Positions 1-7,752 of a stretch of 64,000 bases of DNA are shown here, piece by piece; positions within the stretch are counted from its first letter, which is position 1; each line of letters begins with the position of its first letter. Position numbers and translations under genes: made by a program. The stretch lies in assembly GCF_014384895.1 (NCBI RefSeq), contig NZ_JACRSQ010000003.1, positions 1 through 64,000 on the forward strand. Reading direction: 5' to 3'. The notes under the pieces are model-generated. The model was not told the DNA's origin, ran no database searches, and saw only the letters and a list, made by a program, of their open reading frames with translations. This DNA is from Bianquea renquensis. GTDB taxonomy: Bacteria > Bacillota > Clostridia > Lachnospirales > Bianqueaceae.

Positions 1-1
1 T

Positions 2-181
2 CTGCGTTCAGCCATTGATGGATATATGAAATTTTATGCGGAAGAAAGACCACAGGCCAGATTTCATTGTAAAACACCATCTGAGGTAAGGCGAGAGGCA
101 CTGGGTTCTGAAACAGCAATCCAGTATCCGATTGCCGAAAACAAGCGGATAGAAGCCTATAAGGCCAAATGGTGTGTATAA
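2..181 (+). CDS. IS3-family transposase, C-terminal 59 residues (partial)
   Basis: An open frame enters from the window edge and ends at 179-181. The tail contains the order Y-M-K-F-Y-x-E-E-R-P-Q, then K-T-P-S-E-V-R and a closing basic stretch, which matches the end of the rve/DDE integrase domain of IS3-family OrfB proteins (commonly N-x-x-R-x-Q..L-x-x-x-T-P-x-E-x-R). The catalytic D-D-E residues lie upstream of the window. It is probably the second half of an OrfA-OrfB frameshift product, but the frameshift site is not visible here. Confidence 0.75.
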   Translation: MRSAIDGYMKFYAEERPQARFHCKTPSEVRREALGSETAIQYPIAENKRIEAYKAKWCV

Positions 182-188
182 CATAAAT

Positions 189-220
189 ATCCGCCATATC
201 TGAACACAGATATGGCGGAT
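189..220 (+). terminator. Perfect 14-bp hairpin after the transposase
   Basis: Arms 189-202 and 207-220 are exact reverse complements with a four-base loop, eight bases after the transposase stop. No clean T-run follows, so it may instead be the hairpin that many IS elements carry to block impinging transcription. Confidence 0.6.
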
Positions 221-271
221 GCCTATAATCTTATTTTAGATATTTCGCTTGTCTACTTGACATGGGGCTGA

Positions 272-736
272 TCACATCACAATGGATAAAAACAAATCCT
301 CCGGCCCATGGTGGGCCAGCTCTGTGATCTCAAAAAGATCGTTTGTCACTCTGGACATCAGCTGACCTGTATGGTTTTTATCGTAAAAGGTAAGGGACAT
401 TTTTTGTAGATGAGAGAATAAATCATTCCGCATATCGTATTCCATGCGGACCCCCAACAAGTGCCCCCAATAATTGATAAAATATTCCGCCGCAGCCCGA
501 AGCGCGTACAGAACCGCCATGACAGTCACGATGAGAAAAAAGGTATGGTACTGCTTGTTTGGCAAGACATCTGACAGAACTGTTCGTGTCGCACTTGGAA
601 ATACCAGATCCACAAGGGCCACAAAGGTCGCGCAGATCATATCTGTGATGAACAATGCTTTGTGCGGCTTGTAATATTGAATAAATCGCTGCAAAAGGCC
701 TTTCTTTAATCTCTTGGGCTTCTCATGATAGGACAT
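272..736 (-). pseudogene. ABC exporter (MsbA/LmrA type) truncated by the IS
   Basis: The 154 residues are the start of an ABC-type exporter membrane domain: a basic N-terminus, a first membrane helix at about residues 25-50, a second at about 60-85, then the conserved stretch around H-L-Q-K-M-S-L-T-F-Y-D and G-Q-L-M-S-R-V-T-N-D typical of the first cytoplasmic loop and coupling helix. A complete protein of this family is about 580 residues with a C-terminal nucleotide-binding domain; here the reading frame stops exactly where the IS terminal sequence begins (272-274). The start at 736 has a ribosome binding site (AGAAAGGATG). The rest of the gene should lie beyond the left end of the IS outside the window. 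The product is almost surely non-functional. Confidence 0.85.
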
Positions 737-922
737 TGGGTTTCATCCTTTCTCTTTCATTCTCTCCACCGAATTTATTATATACCGGCGATCCCTTTTT
801 TTTCAAGAGCTTTTGCCCGTTATTCAGGATTGTACAGGTTTTGTGTTTATTTTTGCAAGTATTACAAACTGATTACAATCCTTGAAGCAACCATTAAACA
901 TTGTTAAACTCCTGGACAGCCA

Positions 923-951
923 TTGACTTTTAAAATCCGCAGGAGTAGTAT
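923..951 (+). promoter_or_regulatory. Sigma-A type promoter of the O-acylation operon
   Basis: TTGACT at 923-928, a 17-base spacer and TAGTAT at 946-951. Transcription would start near 958, leaving a leader of about 120 bases before the first gene at 1081. The stretch 737-922 holds only AT-rich sequence and the ribosome binding site of the ABC fragment. Confidence 0.6.
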
Positions 952-963
952 TAAAGCTATGGT

Positions 964-1048
964 GAAGGCGAACCGCAAGCCTTCCCTTTATTCGTGCCAA
1001 AATTCGAAGTTAAGCGTAGCGCGAAATCCATATTTCGGGCATATGCCC
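964..1048 (+). promoter_or_regulatory. Structured 5' leader with three hairpins
   Basis: Three short inverted repeats follow each other: GAAGGC 964-969 with GCCTTC 979-984, CGAAAT 1022-1027 with ATTTCG 1032-1037, and the palindrome GGGCATATGCCC at 1037-1048. They sit between the predicted transcription start and the GGAGG at 1070-1074. The arrangement suggests an RNA regulatory leader, but it matches no riboswitch class that I can recognise. Confidence 0.35.
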
Positions 1049-1080
1049 TGCGATCCGTCGCTCCGGCATGGAGGATTCCC

Positions 1081-1887
1081 ATGAAACTACATAAACTTTC
1101 CTATACTCTTCTCGCTCTTGTCAGCGCATTCGCCCTCTGTCTCCTCCTGATCACAATCTCGGTGGTTCGGCAGCGTCAAACGTTGGCTTCCTCGCAGTCG
1201 GAGACGTCCTACCCGAAAGCAAACTCTTCTGCCCCAGACTCTGAGGAAGAATCTGCTCTCGTATCCGCGCCTCCCCCGCCGGTGGAATCTTCCACTGCGG
1301 ACCTTGAGGATCTCGCTGACCCCTTTCTGGACACGGCCTTTGTTGGCAATTCTTTCGTCTTTGACCTAAAGAATTATGGCCTGATTCCATCGGCGGATTT
1401 CTACGGCCGAGTGGGCCTAACTGTCCGGACTGTTTTCACAGAATCCGTCGTTGGGAGCACAATCCCTGTCATCGATGAATTGAATGCCAAACAGTACAAA
1501 ACTGTCATTCTCGTGTTCGGAGAAAATGAACTTGGATGGGTCTATCCTGAGATCTTTAAAGAAGAGTACGCTAAGGTCATCGGTGCTGTCCGAGAGCGCC
1601 AGCCGGGCGCGGACATCTATGTGCAGTCTCTATTTCCTGTGTCGGCGGCCGCATCAGCAAAAAATGAATACAATACCAACAACACTCGCATCCAGGAATA
1701 CAATCATCTGTTGGAAGCCCTGGCCGCCGAGACAGGCGCAGGGTATCTAGATCCTGGATCCGAAATGCGGGACCGTGACGGCTGCCTGCCGGACGAGGCG
1801 GCAGCCGACGGCATCCACCCTAACATACAATATTGCCAAATCTGGGTGGATTATCTGCGAACCCACCTGAAAGGAGACCCCTCATGA
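1081..1887 (+). CDS. Membrane-anchored SGNH/GDSL-type esterase
   Basis: The 268-residue protein has one N-terminal membrane segment (about residues 7-28), a low-complexity Ser/Pro/Glu linker to about residue 78, and an extracellular SGNH hydrolase domain. Block I is G-N-S with the serine at residue 91 in place of the usual G-D-S, block III is G-E-N-E with Asn149, and block V is D-G-I-H with Asp243 and His246, so the Ser-Asp-His set is complete. The start at 1081 is chosen for GGAGG six bases upstream; the frame is open to 994 but that part has no binding site. It leads an operon with an MBOAT acyltransferase and a DHHW protein, so it probably transfers or removes acetyl groups on a surface polymer. 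The exact substrate cannot be told. Confidence 0.8.
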   Translation: MKLHKLSYTLLALVSAFALCLLLITISVVRQRQTLASSQSETSYPKANSSAPDSEEESALVSAPPPPVESSTADLEDLADPFLDTAFVGNSFVFDLKNYGLIPSADFYGRVGLTVRTVFTESVVGSTIPVIDELNAKQYKTVILVFGENELGWVYPEIFKEEYAKVIGAVRERQPGADIYVQSLFPVSAAASAKNEYNTNNTRIQEYNHLLEALAAETGAGYLDPGSEMRDRDGCLPDEAAADGIHPNIQYCQIWVDYLRTHLKGDPS

Positions 1888-2333
1888 AAAAAGTTTGCAT
1901 CCTGATCATGCTCCTGGCGTGCCTGGCCGGTTGCTCTCAAAAAGCGGTAGACCTGGACCCTCAGACGGCGGCCAAGACATTGTCCGACTCCTCCACCGGT
2001 GATTCTCCACTGTCCAAGCTCGACCTTGACGCCGCCCTGTCTCTGTATGGCCTGACATCGGAGGAGGTTGCGGACGCCAGCCTCTATATTGGAAATAGTG
2101 GCACAGTGGACGAAGTTTCCGTCTGGAAAGCGGTCAGCGATTCCGCCGCCAATACCATCGAGGATCGAATCCGTGACCGAATCGCAACACAGAAGGACGT
2201 ATATGCGGATTACCGCCCCGATGAGATTCCGAAGCTGAACAATGCTGTGGTGGCACGGCGCGGACAATTTGTCATCCTTTTCATTGACGGCGACTGGAAA
2301 GCAGCGCAGAAGGCCGTCGACAGCCTTTTCTAA
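1884..2333 (+). CDS. DUF4358-type lipoprotein
   Basis: The 149-residue protein has a lipoprotein signal with lipobox L-A-G-C (Cys17), so it should be anchored to the outer face of the membrane. The remainder resembles the DUF4358 family, whose members in Clostridia commonly sit beside MBOAT/AlgJ-like acylation genes; that association is from memory of the family. Residues about 55-75 contain L-Y-G-L-x-x-E-E-V-A-D and the C-terminal part a conserved-looking F-V-I-L-F-I-D-G-D segment. Its ATG overlaps the stop of the esterase gene by four bases (ATGA), which implies translational coupling. The biochemical role is unknown. Confidence 0.7.
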   Translation: MKKVCILIMLLACLAGCSQKAVDLDPQTAAKTLSDSSTGDSPLSKLDLDAALSLYGLTSEEVADASLYIGNSGTVDEVSVWKAVSDSAANTIEDRIRDRIATQKDVYADYRPDEIPKLNNAVVARRGQFVILFIDGDWKAAQKAVDSLF

Positions 2334-2376
2334 TTCTCCCCGCATAATGGAACCGCATCGATGAAAGGATGATCTT

Positions 2377-3771
2377 GTGGTTTTTTCCAGCCTTGTCTTT
2401 CTCTTTTTATTTCTTCCCCTTGTCCTTCTCCTATACTACTGTTCTCCGAGACGGCTCCGCAATACTCTCATATTGCTTGCAAACCTACTTTTTTATGGCT
2501 GGGGGGAGCCGGTTTTTCTGAGTATCATGCTGTTCTCCATCCTGTCCAGCTACGGCTTTGGACTGCTAATCCAGCGATACCGCCAGCATGGACGGTTGGC
2601 AAAGGCCTTCGTCATTCTCTCCATCGCTACCAGCCTCGCACTCCTTGGATTTTTTAAGTACTCTGCCTTTCTGGCGGACATTATGAGGGCGATCCCTCTC
2701 TTTTCAAACTTACCGGCGCCTGTGGTCCCGCTGCCCATCGGTATTTCCTTTTACATTTTTCAGACGATGTCCTATACCATCGACGTCTACCGGGGCGATA
2801 CGGACGCGCAGCGCAACGTGGTGGCGTACGGGGCCTATGTCTCTCTGTTTCCGCAGCTGATCGCCGGCCCCATCGTCCGGTACAAGGATGTGGCCGCTCA
2901 GCTGATAGAACGCCACGAAAACGCGGTTCAGTTCACGGAAGGAATCCGCCTTTTTGTGGTTGGGCTTGCAAAAAAAGTCTTGCTGGCCAATCCCATGGGG
3001 CTTCTGTGGGACGGCCTCCGGGCAAGCCCTCAACCTGGACTGGCCGGCGCCTGGCTGGGCGCTGCTGCCTTTACTCTACAGATCTATTTCGATTTCAGCG
3101 GATATTCCCATATGGCAAGAGGCCTCGGAAAATTTTTTGGCTTTGAGTTTATGGAAAATTTTAACTATCCATACATCTCCAGAAGCATTTCCGAGTTCTG
3201 GCGCCGCTGGCACATCTCTCTGAGCACATGGTTTCGCGATTACGTCTATATTCCATTGGGCGGCAATCGCCGCGGATTAGGCCGGACCATCCTCAACCTT
3301 TTGATCGTCTGGTTTCTGACAGGACTCTGGCACGGAGCCAATTATAACTATATTCTGTGGGGGCTCTATTATTTCGCACTGTTAGCTCTTGAAAAATTAT
3401 TTCTCAAAAAATGGCTGGACCGCGCCCCCGCCGGCATCGCCCATGGGTACAGCCTCCTGTGCATCCTCTTGGGATGGATGCTGTTCTACTTCGAGGATCT
3501 GGGACAGCTGAGACTCTATCTAACCTCCATGTTTACCTATCAGGGATCTCTTCTCTCGCCCCATGCGGGATACCTGGCTCTGTCCTACCTCCCTTTACTG
3601 CTGGCGGGAATCGTCGCTTCGACGCCTTTAGGCAGGACACTGTATGCCAAGATTCCCACAGGCCGCTGTGCCGCCGCCGCAGAATTCACCCTTTGCAGTC
3701 TCACCCTGCTTCTCTGTGTCGCGGCGCTTGTGAGCCAGAGCTATAACCCATTTCTATATTTTCGATTTTAA
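2377..3771 (+). CDS. MBOAT-family O-acyltransferase (AlgI/DltB type)
   Basis: The 464-residue multi-pass membrane protein has about ten to twelve hydrophobic segments. Both family histidines are visible: His279 in the R-R-W-H-I-S-L-S motif followed by F-R-D-Y-V-Y-I-P-L-G-G, and His319 in L-W-H-G-A-N. MBOAT proteins of this branch pass acetyl groups from cytoplasmic acetyl-CoA to extracellular acceptors such as alginate or teichoic acid. Translation starts at GTG 2377 with AAAGGA upstream. With the flanking SGNH and DHHW proteins it forms the usual transmembrane acetylation set, where the MBOAT loads acetyl and an SGNH-fold partner places it on the glycan. Confidence 0.92.
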   Translation: MVFSSLVFLFLFLPLVLLLYYCSPRRLRNTLILLANLLFYGWGEPVFLSIMLFSILSSYGFGLLIQRYRQHGRLAKAFVILSIATSLALLGFFKYSAFLADIMRAIPLFSNLPAPVVPLPIGISFYIFQTMSYTIDVYRGDTDAQRNVVAYGAYVSLFPQLIAGPIVRYKDVAAQLIERHENAVQFTEGIRLFVVGLAKKVLLANPMGLLWDGLRASPQPGLAGAWLGAAAFTLQIYFDFSGYSHMARGLGKFFGFEFMENFNYPYISRSISEFWRRWHISLSTWFRDYVYIPLGGNRRGLGRTILNLLIVWFLTGLWHGANYNYILWGLYYFALLALEKLFLKKWLDRAPAGIAHGYSLLCILLGWMLFYFEDLGQLRLYLTSMFTYQGSLLSPHAGYLALSYLPLLLAGIVASTPLGRTLYAKIPTGRCAAAAEFTLCSLTLLLCVAALVSQSYNPFLYFRF

Positions 3772-3820
3772 TTGCGCAGCGATTTGGTTAAGAGCAAGTA
3801 GCAAAAACGAGGTGTCAGCC

Positions 3821-4960
3821 GTGGATACATCCCAGAAAAATTGGCCATTGATCGCTTTCTTTTGCGGTTTTCTCGCCATCATCTTGATTCTCTTTCTATG
3901 TCTCCCCCCAAAATCCGTTTCCTCAGTGGAAAAGAGGACACTGGAGCCGTTTCCCCCTGTCTCCCTCTCTGCCATAGCCAATGGCAACTTCGAAGCGGGG
4001 ATGGATCGATATCTGTCCGACCATATCCCGGGCCGCACCTGGTGGGTTGGCGCCTATTCCTATTTTTGCCTAGCCACTGGCCGGAATGGTTGGAATGGCA
4101 TTTATGCTGGAAAAGACGGCTATCTGCTTCGAGAGCCAACACCCCCTGACTATGAGGCGTTAACCAGAAATCTCTCTTATATCCAGCGCTTTCTCAGCGC
4201 CTCGGAGATCCCTGCAGCGGTGATGATCGTGCCGTCTACCGGCGCAGTCCTGCCCGATAAACTTCCTCAGAACCATGATGTCTACTATGATGCGGAGCTC
4301 CTGTCTCTCGCAGAGACACAGCTGGAATCCTCCGCCACATGGATTGATCTCTCCGCTAGCTTTGGTCCGCTGGCTGAACTGGAACCGCTGTATTACCGAA
4401 CGGATCACCACTGGACCAGTCTTGGCGCTTATCGCGCCTATGAAGCCCTCCTATCCCAATGGTCCATCTCCCCTACGCCCTCAAGGCAATTTCAGGTTAC
4501 CGCGCATCCAGATTTCTACGGGACATCCTACTCCAAAAGCGCACTGTGGGGAGTGAAACCGGATACTATGGAAATCTGGGATTTATCTCTGCCTGTCCAG
4601 GTTTTGATTTATGAAGACCCCGCCGGCGAGGCTTCCGCCTCATCCTCCATGTTTTATCTGGACAATCTGGACGGCGATGATCCCTACAGTGTCTTTCTAA
4701 ACGGAAATCACGCGCTGACCCGCATTGTCAATCCCTCTGCCAGCGGCGGAACACTGCTCATCCTGAAAGATTCCTTTGCAAATTGTCTGGCTCCCTTTCT
4801 GGCGGCTCATTTTCGTGAGATCGATCTGATTGATCTGCGGTACTATCGCCCGTCCGGCGGCCTCTCCCTCCTTGAGGATACTTCCGCTGATCAAATCCTT
4901 TTTGTCTATAGTTTGGACGACCTGGTGGAAGATCCGAATTTTATATGGTTAGCTCCGTAA
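3821..4960 (+). CDS. DHHW-family (AlgJ/AlgX-like) acetylation protein
   Basis: The 379-residue protein has one membrane segment at about residues 9-30 and an extracellular domain carrying the family motif D-H-H-W at residues 195-198 and a K-D-S-F block at 316-319. In AlgJ/AlgX-type acetyltransferases these supply the catalytic Asp/His and Ser. It is therefore the likely extracellular acceptor-side transferase that works with the MBOAT protein just upstream. I prefer GTG at 3821 because GAGGTG lies six bases before it; GTG at 3812 is the alternative and adds three residues. Whether it or the SGNH protein at 1081 performs the transfer step is open. Confidence 0.85.
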   Translation: MDTSQKNWPLIAFFCGFLAIILILFLCLPPKSVSSVEKRTLEPFPPVSLSAIANGNFEAGMDRYLSDHIPGRTWWVGAYSYFCLATGRNGWNGIYAGKDGYLLREPTPPDYEALTRNLSYIQRFLSASEIPAAVMIVPSTGAVLPDKLPQNHDVYYDAELLSLAETQLESSATWIDLSASFGPLAELEPLYYRTDHHWTSLGAYRAYEALLSQWSISPTPSRQFQVTAHPDFYGTSYSKSALWGVKPDTMEIWDLSLPVQVLIYEDPAGEASASSSMFYLDNLDGDDPYSVFLNGNHALTRIVNPSASGGTLLILKDSFANCLAPFLAAHFREIDLIDLRYYRPSGGLSLLEDTSADQILFVYSLDDLVEDPNFIWLAP

Positions 4961-5053
4961 TATGATTTCACAGGATCAAAATATATTTGATGAAGTGGAC
5001 GTGATCTTCTGGTACGATGGATACAATCTATATGAATCGAGGAGGGAATCCAC

Positions 5054-6355
5054 ATGCAATCCAGAATGGAAACGATCCTGTCCGCCTTCCGGCAGCAGGA
5101 GGACTATATGGAAGGCCGTATTCAGCGCGGAATCCAGGAACACCGGATGGATTACGCTTATCTGCGTTTCGTCGATAAAGAGGGACATCCACTCCCCCAC
5201 GTGCAGGTGGAGGTCAAACAGATATCCCATGACTTCAAATTTGGCGCGAATCTCTTTATGTTGGGCGAGTACGAAGACCCCCATTCTAACGAGGCGTATC
5301 AGGATGCGTTCTGTAAGCTCTTCAATCACGCCACACTGCCCATCTATTGGAAAGATCTTGAGCCGGAACCGGGAAAGGTCCGGTTCTCTAAGAATAGTCC
5401 GAAAGTCTATCGCCGCCCACCTTTGGATCTGGCCCTGGAATTTTGTGAACAACATCAGATCATTCCCAAGGCCCACTGCCTTGTCTATGATACATGGATG
5501 CCAGACTGGGTGCCGCGTGAAGTCCCTGCTATCAAGCGGCTCTATGCAAAGCGGATGGAGGAGCTCGCCTCCCGGTATCAGCATCGAATCCCTGACTGGG
5601 AAGTCATCAATGAAACACTGTATGTCAACGGCATCTCCCCCTTTTATTGGGAGCCAGACTATCTAGACTGGAGCTTTCAGGAGGCGGCGCGCTGCTTCCC
5701 CCATAACCACCTTCTGATCAATGATGCCCACTGCAATATCTGGAATGTGTTCAATTATTCCCGGAGTCAGTATTATATGCTAATTGAGGGGTTGCTGGGC
5801 CGAGGTGTACGTATTGATGGGATCGGGATGCAGTTTCACATGTTCTATTCCCGTGACGAGGAGGCGGCGGCCACGAGGCTGTTCTACAATCCCCGGCACC
5901 TTTATAATGTTATGGACTGTTATGGACAATTCCACCGCCCCGTGCAGATCTCAGAAGTCACGATTCCCGCCTACTCGGAGGAAGCCGGTGATGAAGCTGT
6001 TCAAGCTGAGATCGTCCGCCATCTGTACCGCATCTGGTTTTCCCATTCTAACACCGAGTCCATTGTATGGTGGAATCTCGCCGACGGCAGCGCATATGGC
6101 GCAGAAAATTCGTATTATGGCGGTCTGCTTCGCGCAGATTTTACGCCAAAACCAGCCTACGAGGTTTTACAGCATCTAATCCATGGGGAATGGACGTCCT
6201 GCGCCACTCTTGACACAGGCGACATGGCGGAGGCATCCTTCCACGGCTTCTTTGGCCGGTATTCCCTCACTGTTACTTGTAGGGGGAAGCAATTTACCGA
6301 GAACATCCACCTCCAAAAGAAAGGGCCTCGAGAGTTTACCATCGTCTGCGATTGA
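5054..6355 (+). CDS. GH10-family endo-xylanase-like glycosidase, cytoplasmic
   Basis: The 433-residue protein is a glycoside hydrolase family 10 (beta/alpha)8 barrel. The acid/base glutamate is in W-E-V-I-N-E (Glu187) and the nucleophile in Q-I-S-E-V (Glu301); other family marks are F-K-F-G-A-N near residue 60, H-C-L-V-Y-D-T-W-M-P near 140 and W-W-N-L-A-D-G near 340. There is no signal peptide or membrane segment, so it acts inside the cell, perhaps on imported xylo-oligosaccharides or a related short glycan. The ribosome binding site GGAGGG at 5041-5046 fixes the start. It follows the acylation operon by 93 bases and ends with a terminator. Linkage to polymer acylation is suggested by position only. 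Confidence 0.85.
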   Translation: MQSRMETILSAFRQQEDYMEGRIQRGIQEHRMDYAYLRFVDKEGHPLPHVQVEVKQISHDFKFGANLFMLGEYEDPHSNEAYQDAFCKLFNHATLPIYWKDLEPEPGKVRFSKNSPKVYRRPPLDLALEFCEQHQIIPKAHCLVYDTWMPDWVPREVPAIKRLYAKRMEELASRYQHRIPDWEVINETLYVNGISPFYWEPDYLDWSFQEAARCFPHNHLLINDAHCNIWNVFNYSRSQYYMLIEGLLGRGVRIDGIGMQFHMFYSRDEEAAATRLFYNPRHLYNVMDCYGQFHRPVQISEVTIPAYSEEAGDEAVQAEIVRHLYRIWFSHSNTESIVWWNLADGSAYGAENSYYGGLLRADFTPKPAYEVLQHLIHGEWTSCATLDTGDMAEASFHGFFGRYSLTVTCRGKQFTENIHLQKKGPREFTIVCD

Positions 6356-6362
6356 TGGGAGA

Positions 6363-6405
6363 AAGCCTCCACAGGGGAACCGGCGCCCTGTGGGGGCTTG
6401 TTCAA
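6363..6405 (+). terminator. Terminator of the acylation/GH10 operon
   Basis: Arms 6363-6376 and 6386-6399 pair at 13 to 14 positions, closely after the GH10 stop; the tail GTTCAATTT is only moderately T-rich. Confidence 0.6.
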
Positions 6406-6448
6406 TTTAGCTTACGCCTAATGCCAAAGAAAAAAAATAAAAAAGGGC

Positions 6449-6477
6449 TTGCAAAAACAGACAAGATATCATATAAT
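6449..6477 (+). promoter_or_regulatory. Promoter of tRNA-Gly(CCC)
   Basis: TTGCAA at 6449-6454, 17-base spacer, TATAAT at 6472-6477, 12 bases before the tRNA. The other tRNA-Gly in the window uses the same -35 hexamer. Confidence 0.75.
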
Positions 6478-6489
6478 AATAGATGCAAT

Positions 6490-6562
6490 GCGCGAATGGC
6501 TCAATTGGCGGAGCACTGGCTTCCCAAGCCGGGGGTTGCGGGTTCGAGTCCCGTTTCGCGCT
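6490..6562 (+). tRNA. tRNA-Gly, anticodon CCC
   Basis: The 73-base cloverleaf folds fully: acceptor 6490-6496 with 6555-6561, D stem GCTC/GAGC, anticodon stem 6516-6520 with 6528-6532 around the loop TTCCCAA, T arm 6538-6554 with loop TTCGAGT, and discriminator T as usual for bacterial tRNA-Gly. The CCA end is not encoded. It would read GGG codons. Confidence 0.95.
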
Positions 6563-6571
6563 TCTGAGAGG

Positions 6572-6607
6572 AAGAGTCGAATGTCCACACGGCGTTCGGC
6601 TCTTTTC
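6572..6607 (+). terminator. Terminator after tRNA-Gly(CCC)
   Basis: Arms 6572-6581 and 6595-6604 pair at 9 to 10 positions (AAGAGTCGAA with TTCGGCTCTT) and end in a short T-run. Confidence 0.65.
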
Positions 6608-6676
6608 ATGCTATAGGAGAGTTTGCCGTGAGGCGGACGTTATTCACGATACCCTACATTTAAGGAGGCCCTATTC

Positions 6677-7633
6677 ATGCCGAAACCGAAACTTGTCATC
6701 GCACAGCCCTCGCTCCCCCCTGAGACCCGTGAACTGCTCCAGCAGGACTTCGAGCTGATCTATACCGATCCGAACAATTCAGATACTTTACATCGGGACT
6801 TGTCTCAGGCGGCAGCACTGTTTCCCGCTTCATTGCAGGTCGATGAAGCGCTGCTGTCCCATGCGCCCCTACTGCGCATCGCCAGCAATGTTGGGGTTGG
6901 GTACAATAATTTTCACCTTGACGCTATGCGCCGCCATGGTGTCATGGGCACCAACACCCCCTTTGTACTGGATGACGCCGTCGCCGACGTCATCGTTGGC
7001 CTGATGCTGGCATGTTCCCGTAGGATCAGCGAGCTAGACCGGTATGTAAAAGAAGGGCGCTGGACTGGTCAGGAGGGACGCGGGCTCTTTGGGCTGGAAT
7101 TTAGTAAAAAGACTCTGGGCATCATCGGGATGGGGCGCATCGGGCAGGCCGTGGCACATCGATGCCGTCTCGGCTTCTCTATGCGCGTCCAATATCACAA
7201 CCGCAAGCCCCTCTCCTCCACCCGGGAAGCGATATACACGGACATGGACACGTTACTGCGAACTTCGGATTATATCCTGGTCATGACGCCTCTTACCCAG
7301 GAGACCGAAGGTATGATCGGCCTTGAAGAATTCCGGAAGATGAAAAGGACCGCCATCTTTATCAACGCCTCCCGGGGCGCTGTTGTGCGGGAATCGGAGA
7401 TGGTTGAGGCCCTTTCTCAGGGATACCTATATGGAGCCGGGCTTGATGTTTACCAGCAGGAGCCCCTTGATCCCGCCAACCCACTCCTTAAATTTCCAAA
7501 TGTTGTGACAACGCCCCACATCGGCTCGTCAACCCATGAGACTCGAGACGCCATGTTTCTGCGCGCTGCCCAGAATATGCACGCTTTCGCTTCCGGGCAA
7601 ACGCCGCCGGACGTGGTGCCAGAGCTGCGGTAG
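6677..7633 (+). CDS. D-isomer-specific 2-hydroxyacid dehydrogenase (glyoxylate/hydroxypyruvate reductase type)
   Basis: The 318-residue cytoplasmic enzyme has the two-domain fold of the D-2-hydroxyacid dehydrogenases. The Rossmann signature G-x-G-x-x-G starts at residue 151 (G-M-G-R-I-G), and the catalytic set is present: Arg233 in N-A-S-R-G, Glu262 in Q-Q-E-P-L and His281 in P-H-I-G-S. It reduces a 2-oxo acid to the D-2-hydroxyacid with NAD(P)H; closest by eye are GyaR/GhrB-like glyoxylate and hydroxypyruvate reductases, but substrate cannot be fixed from sequence. A strong site (AAGGAGG) lies before the ATG. It is a single-gene unit, closed by the terminator at 7647. Confidence 0.85.
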   Translation: MPKPKLVIAQPSLPPETRELLQQDFELIYTDPNNSDTLHRDLSQAAALFPASLQVDEALLSHAPLLRIASNVGVGYNNFHLDAMRRHGVMGTNTPFVLDDAVADVIVGLMLACSRRISELDRYVKEGRWTGQEGRGLFGLEFSKKTLGIIGMGRIGQAVAHRCRLGFSMRVQYHNRKPLSSTREAIYTDMDTLLRTSDYILVMTPLTQETEGMIGLEEFRKMKRTAIFINASRGAVVRESEMVEALSQGYLYGAGLDVYQQEPLDPANPLLKFPNVVTTPHIGSSTHETRDAMFLRAAQNMHAFASGQTPPDVVPELR

Positions 7634-7646
7634 GTTTGGATCAATC

Positions 7647-7681
7647 AAAAAAATGCCCAGTTTAGACTGAGCATTTTTTTG
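7647..7681. terminator. Bidirectional terminator
   Basis: A-run, a 10-bp stem with one mismatch (AATGCCCAGT with ACTGAGCATT), and a T-run. It can serve the dehydrogenase on the plus strand; it also lies downstream of the HAD gene on the minus strand. Confidence 0.8.
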
Positions 7682-7752
7682 CTTACTTTGGATTCGTTAT
7701 GCGCATACGCGGTGTCTGCGTCTGATACTTTTGCTCTCATATCCATTTTACA

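Larger units (their letters stand above)
1..274 (+). mobile_element. IS3-family insertion sequence, right end
   Basis: The segment holds the end of a transposase gene, an internal hairpin and a terminal inverted repeat (about 249-274) of the kind that IS3/IS150-group elements carry: read inward on the minus strand it begins TGATCAGCCCC and contains GTCAAGTAGACAA. The left end lies outside the window, so the target duplication cannot be read. The element stops inside the coding region of the ABC exporter at 275-736, and its first three bases supply that gene's stop codon. Family assignment rests on the transposase tail and the terminal sequence. Confidence 0.75.

Noticed and set aside
994..1080. 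N-terminal extension of the SGNH esterase by 29 residues
   Set aside because: The frame is open but has no ribosome binding site, runs through three hairpins and would bury the membrane segment; GGAGG before 1081 fixes the start.
1851..2345. 164-codon frame on the minus strand
   Set aside because: It is the antisense shadow of the DUF4358 lipoprotein gene, which has a lipobox and coupled start.
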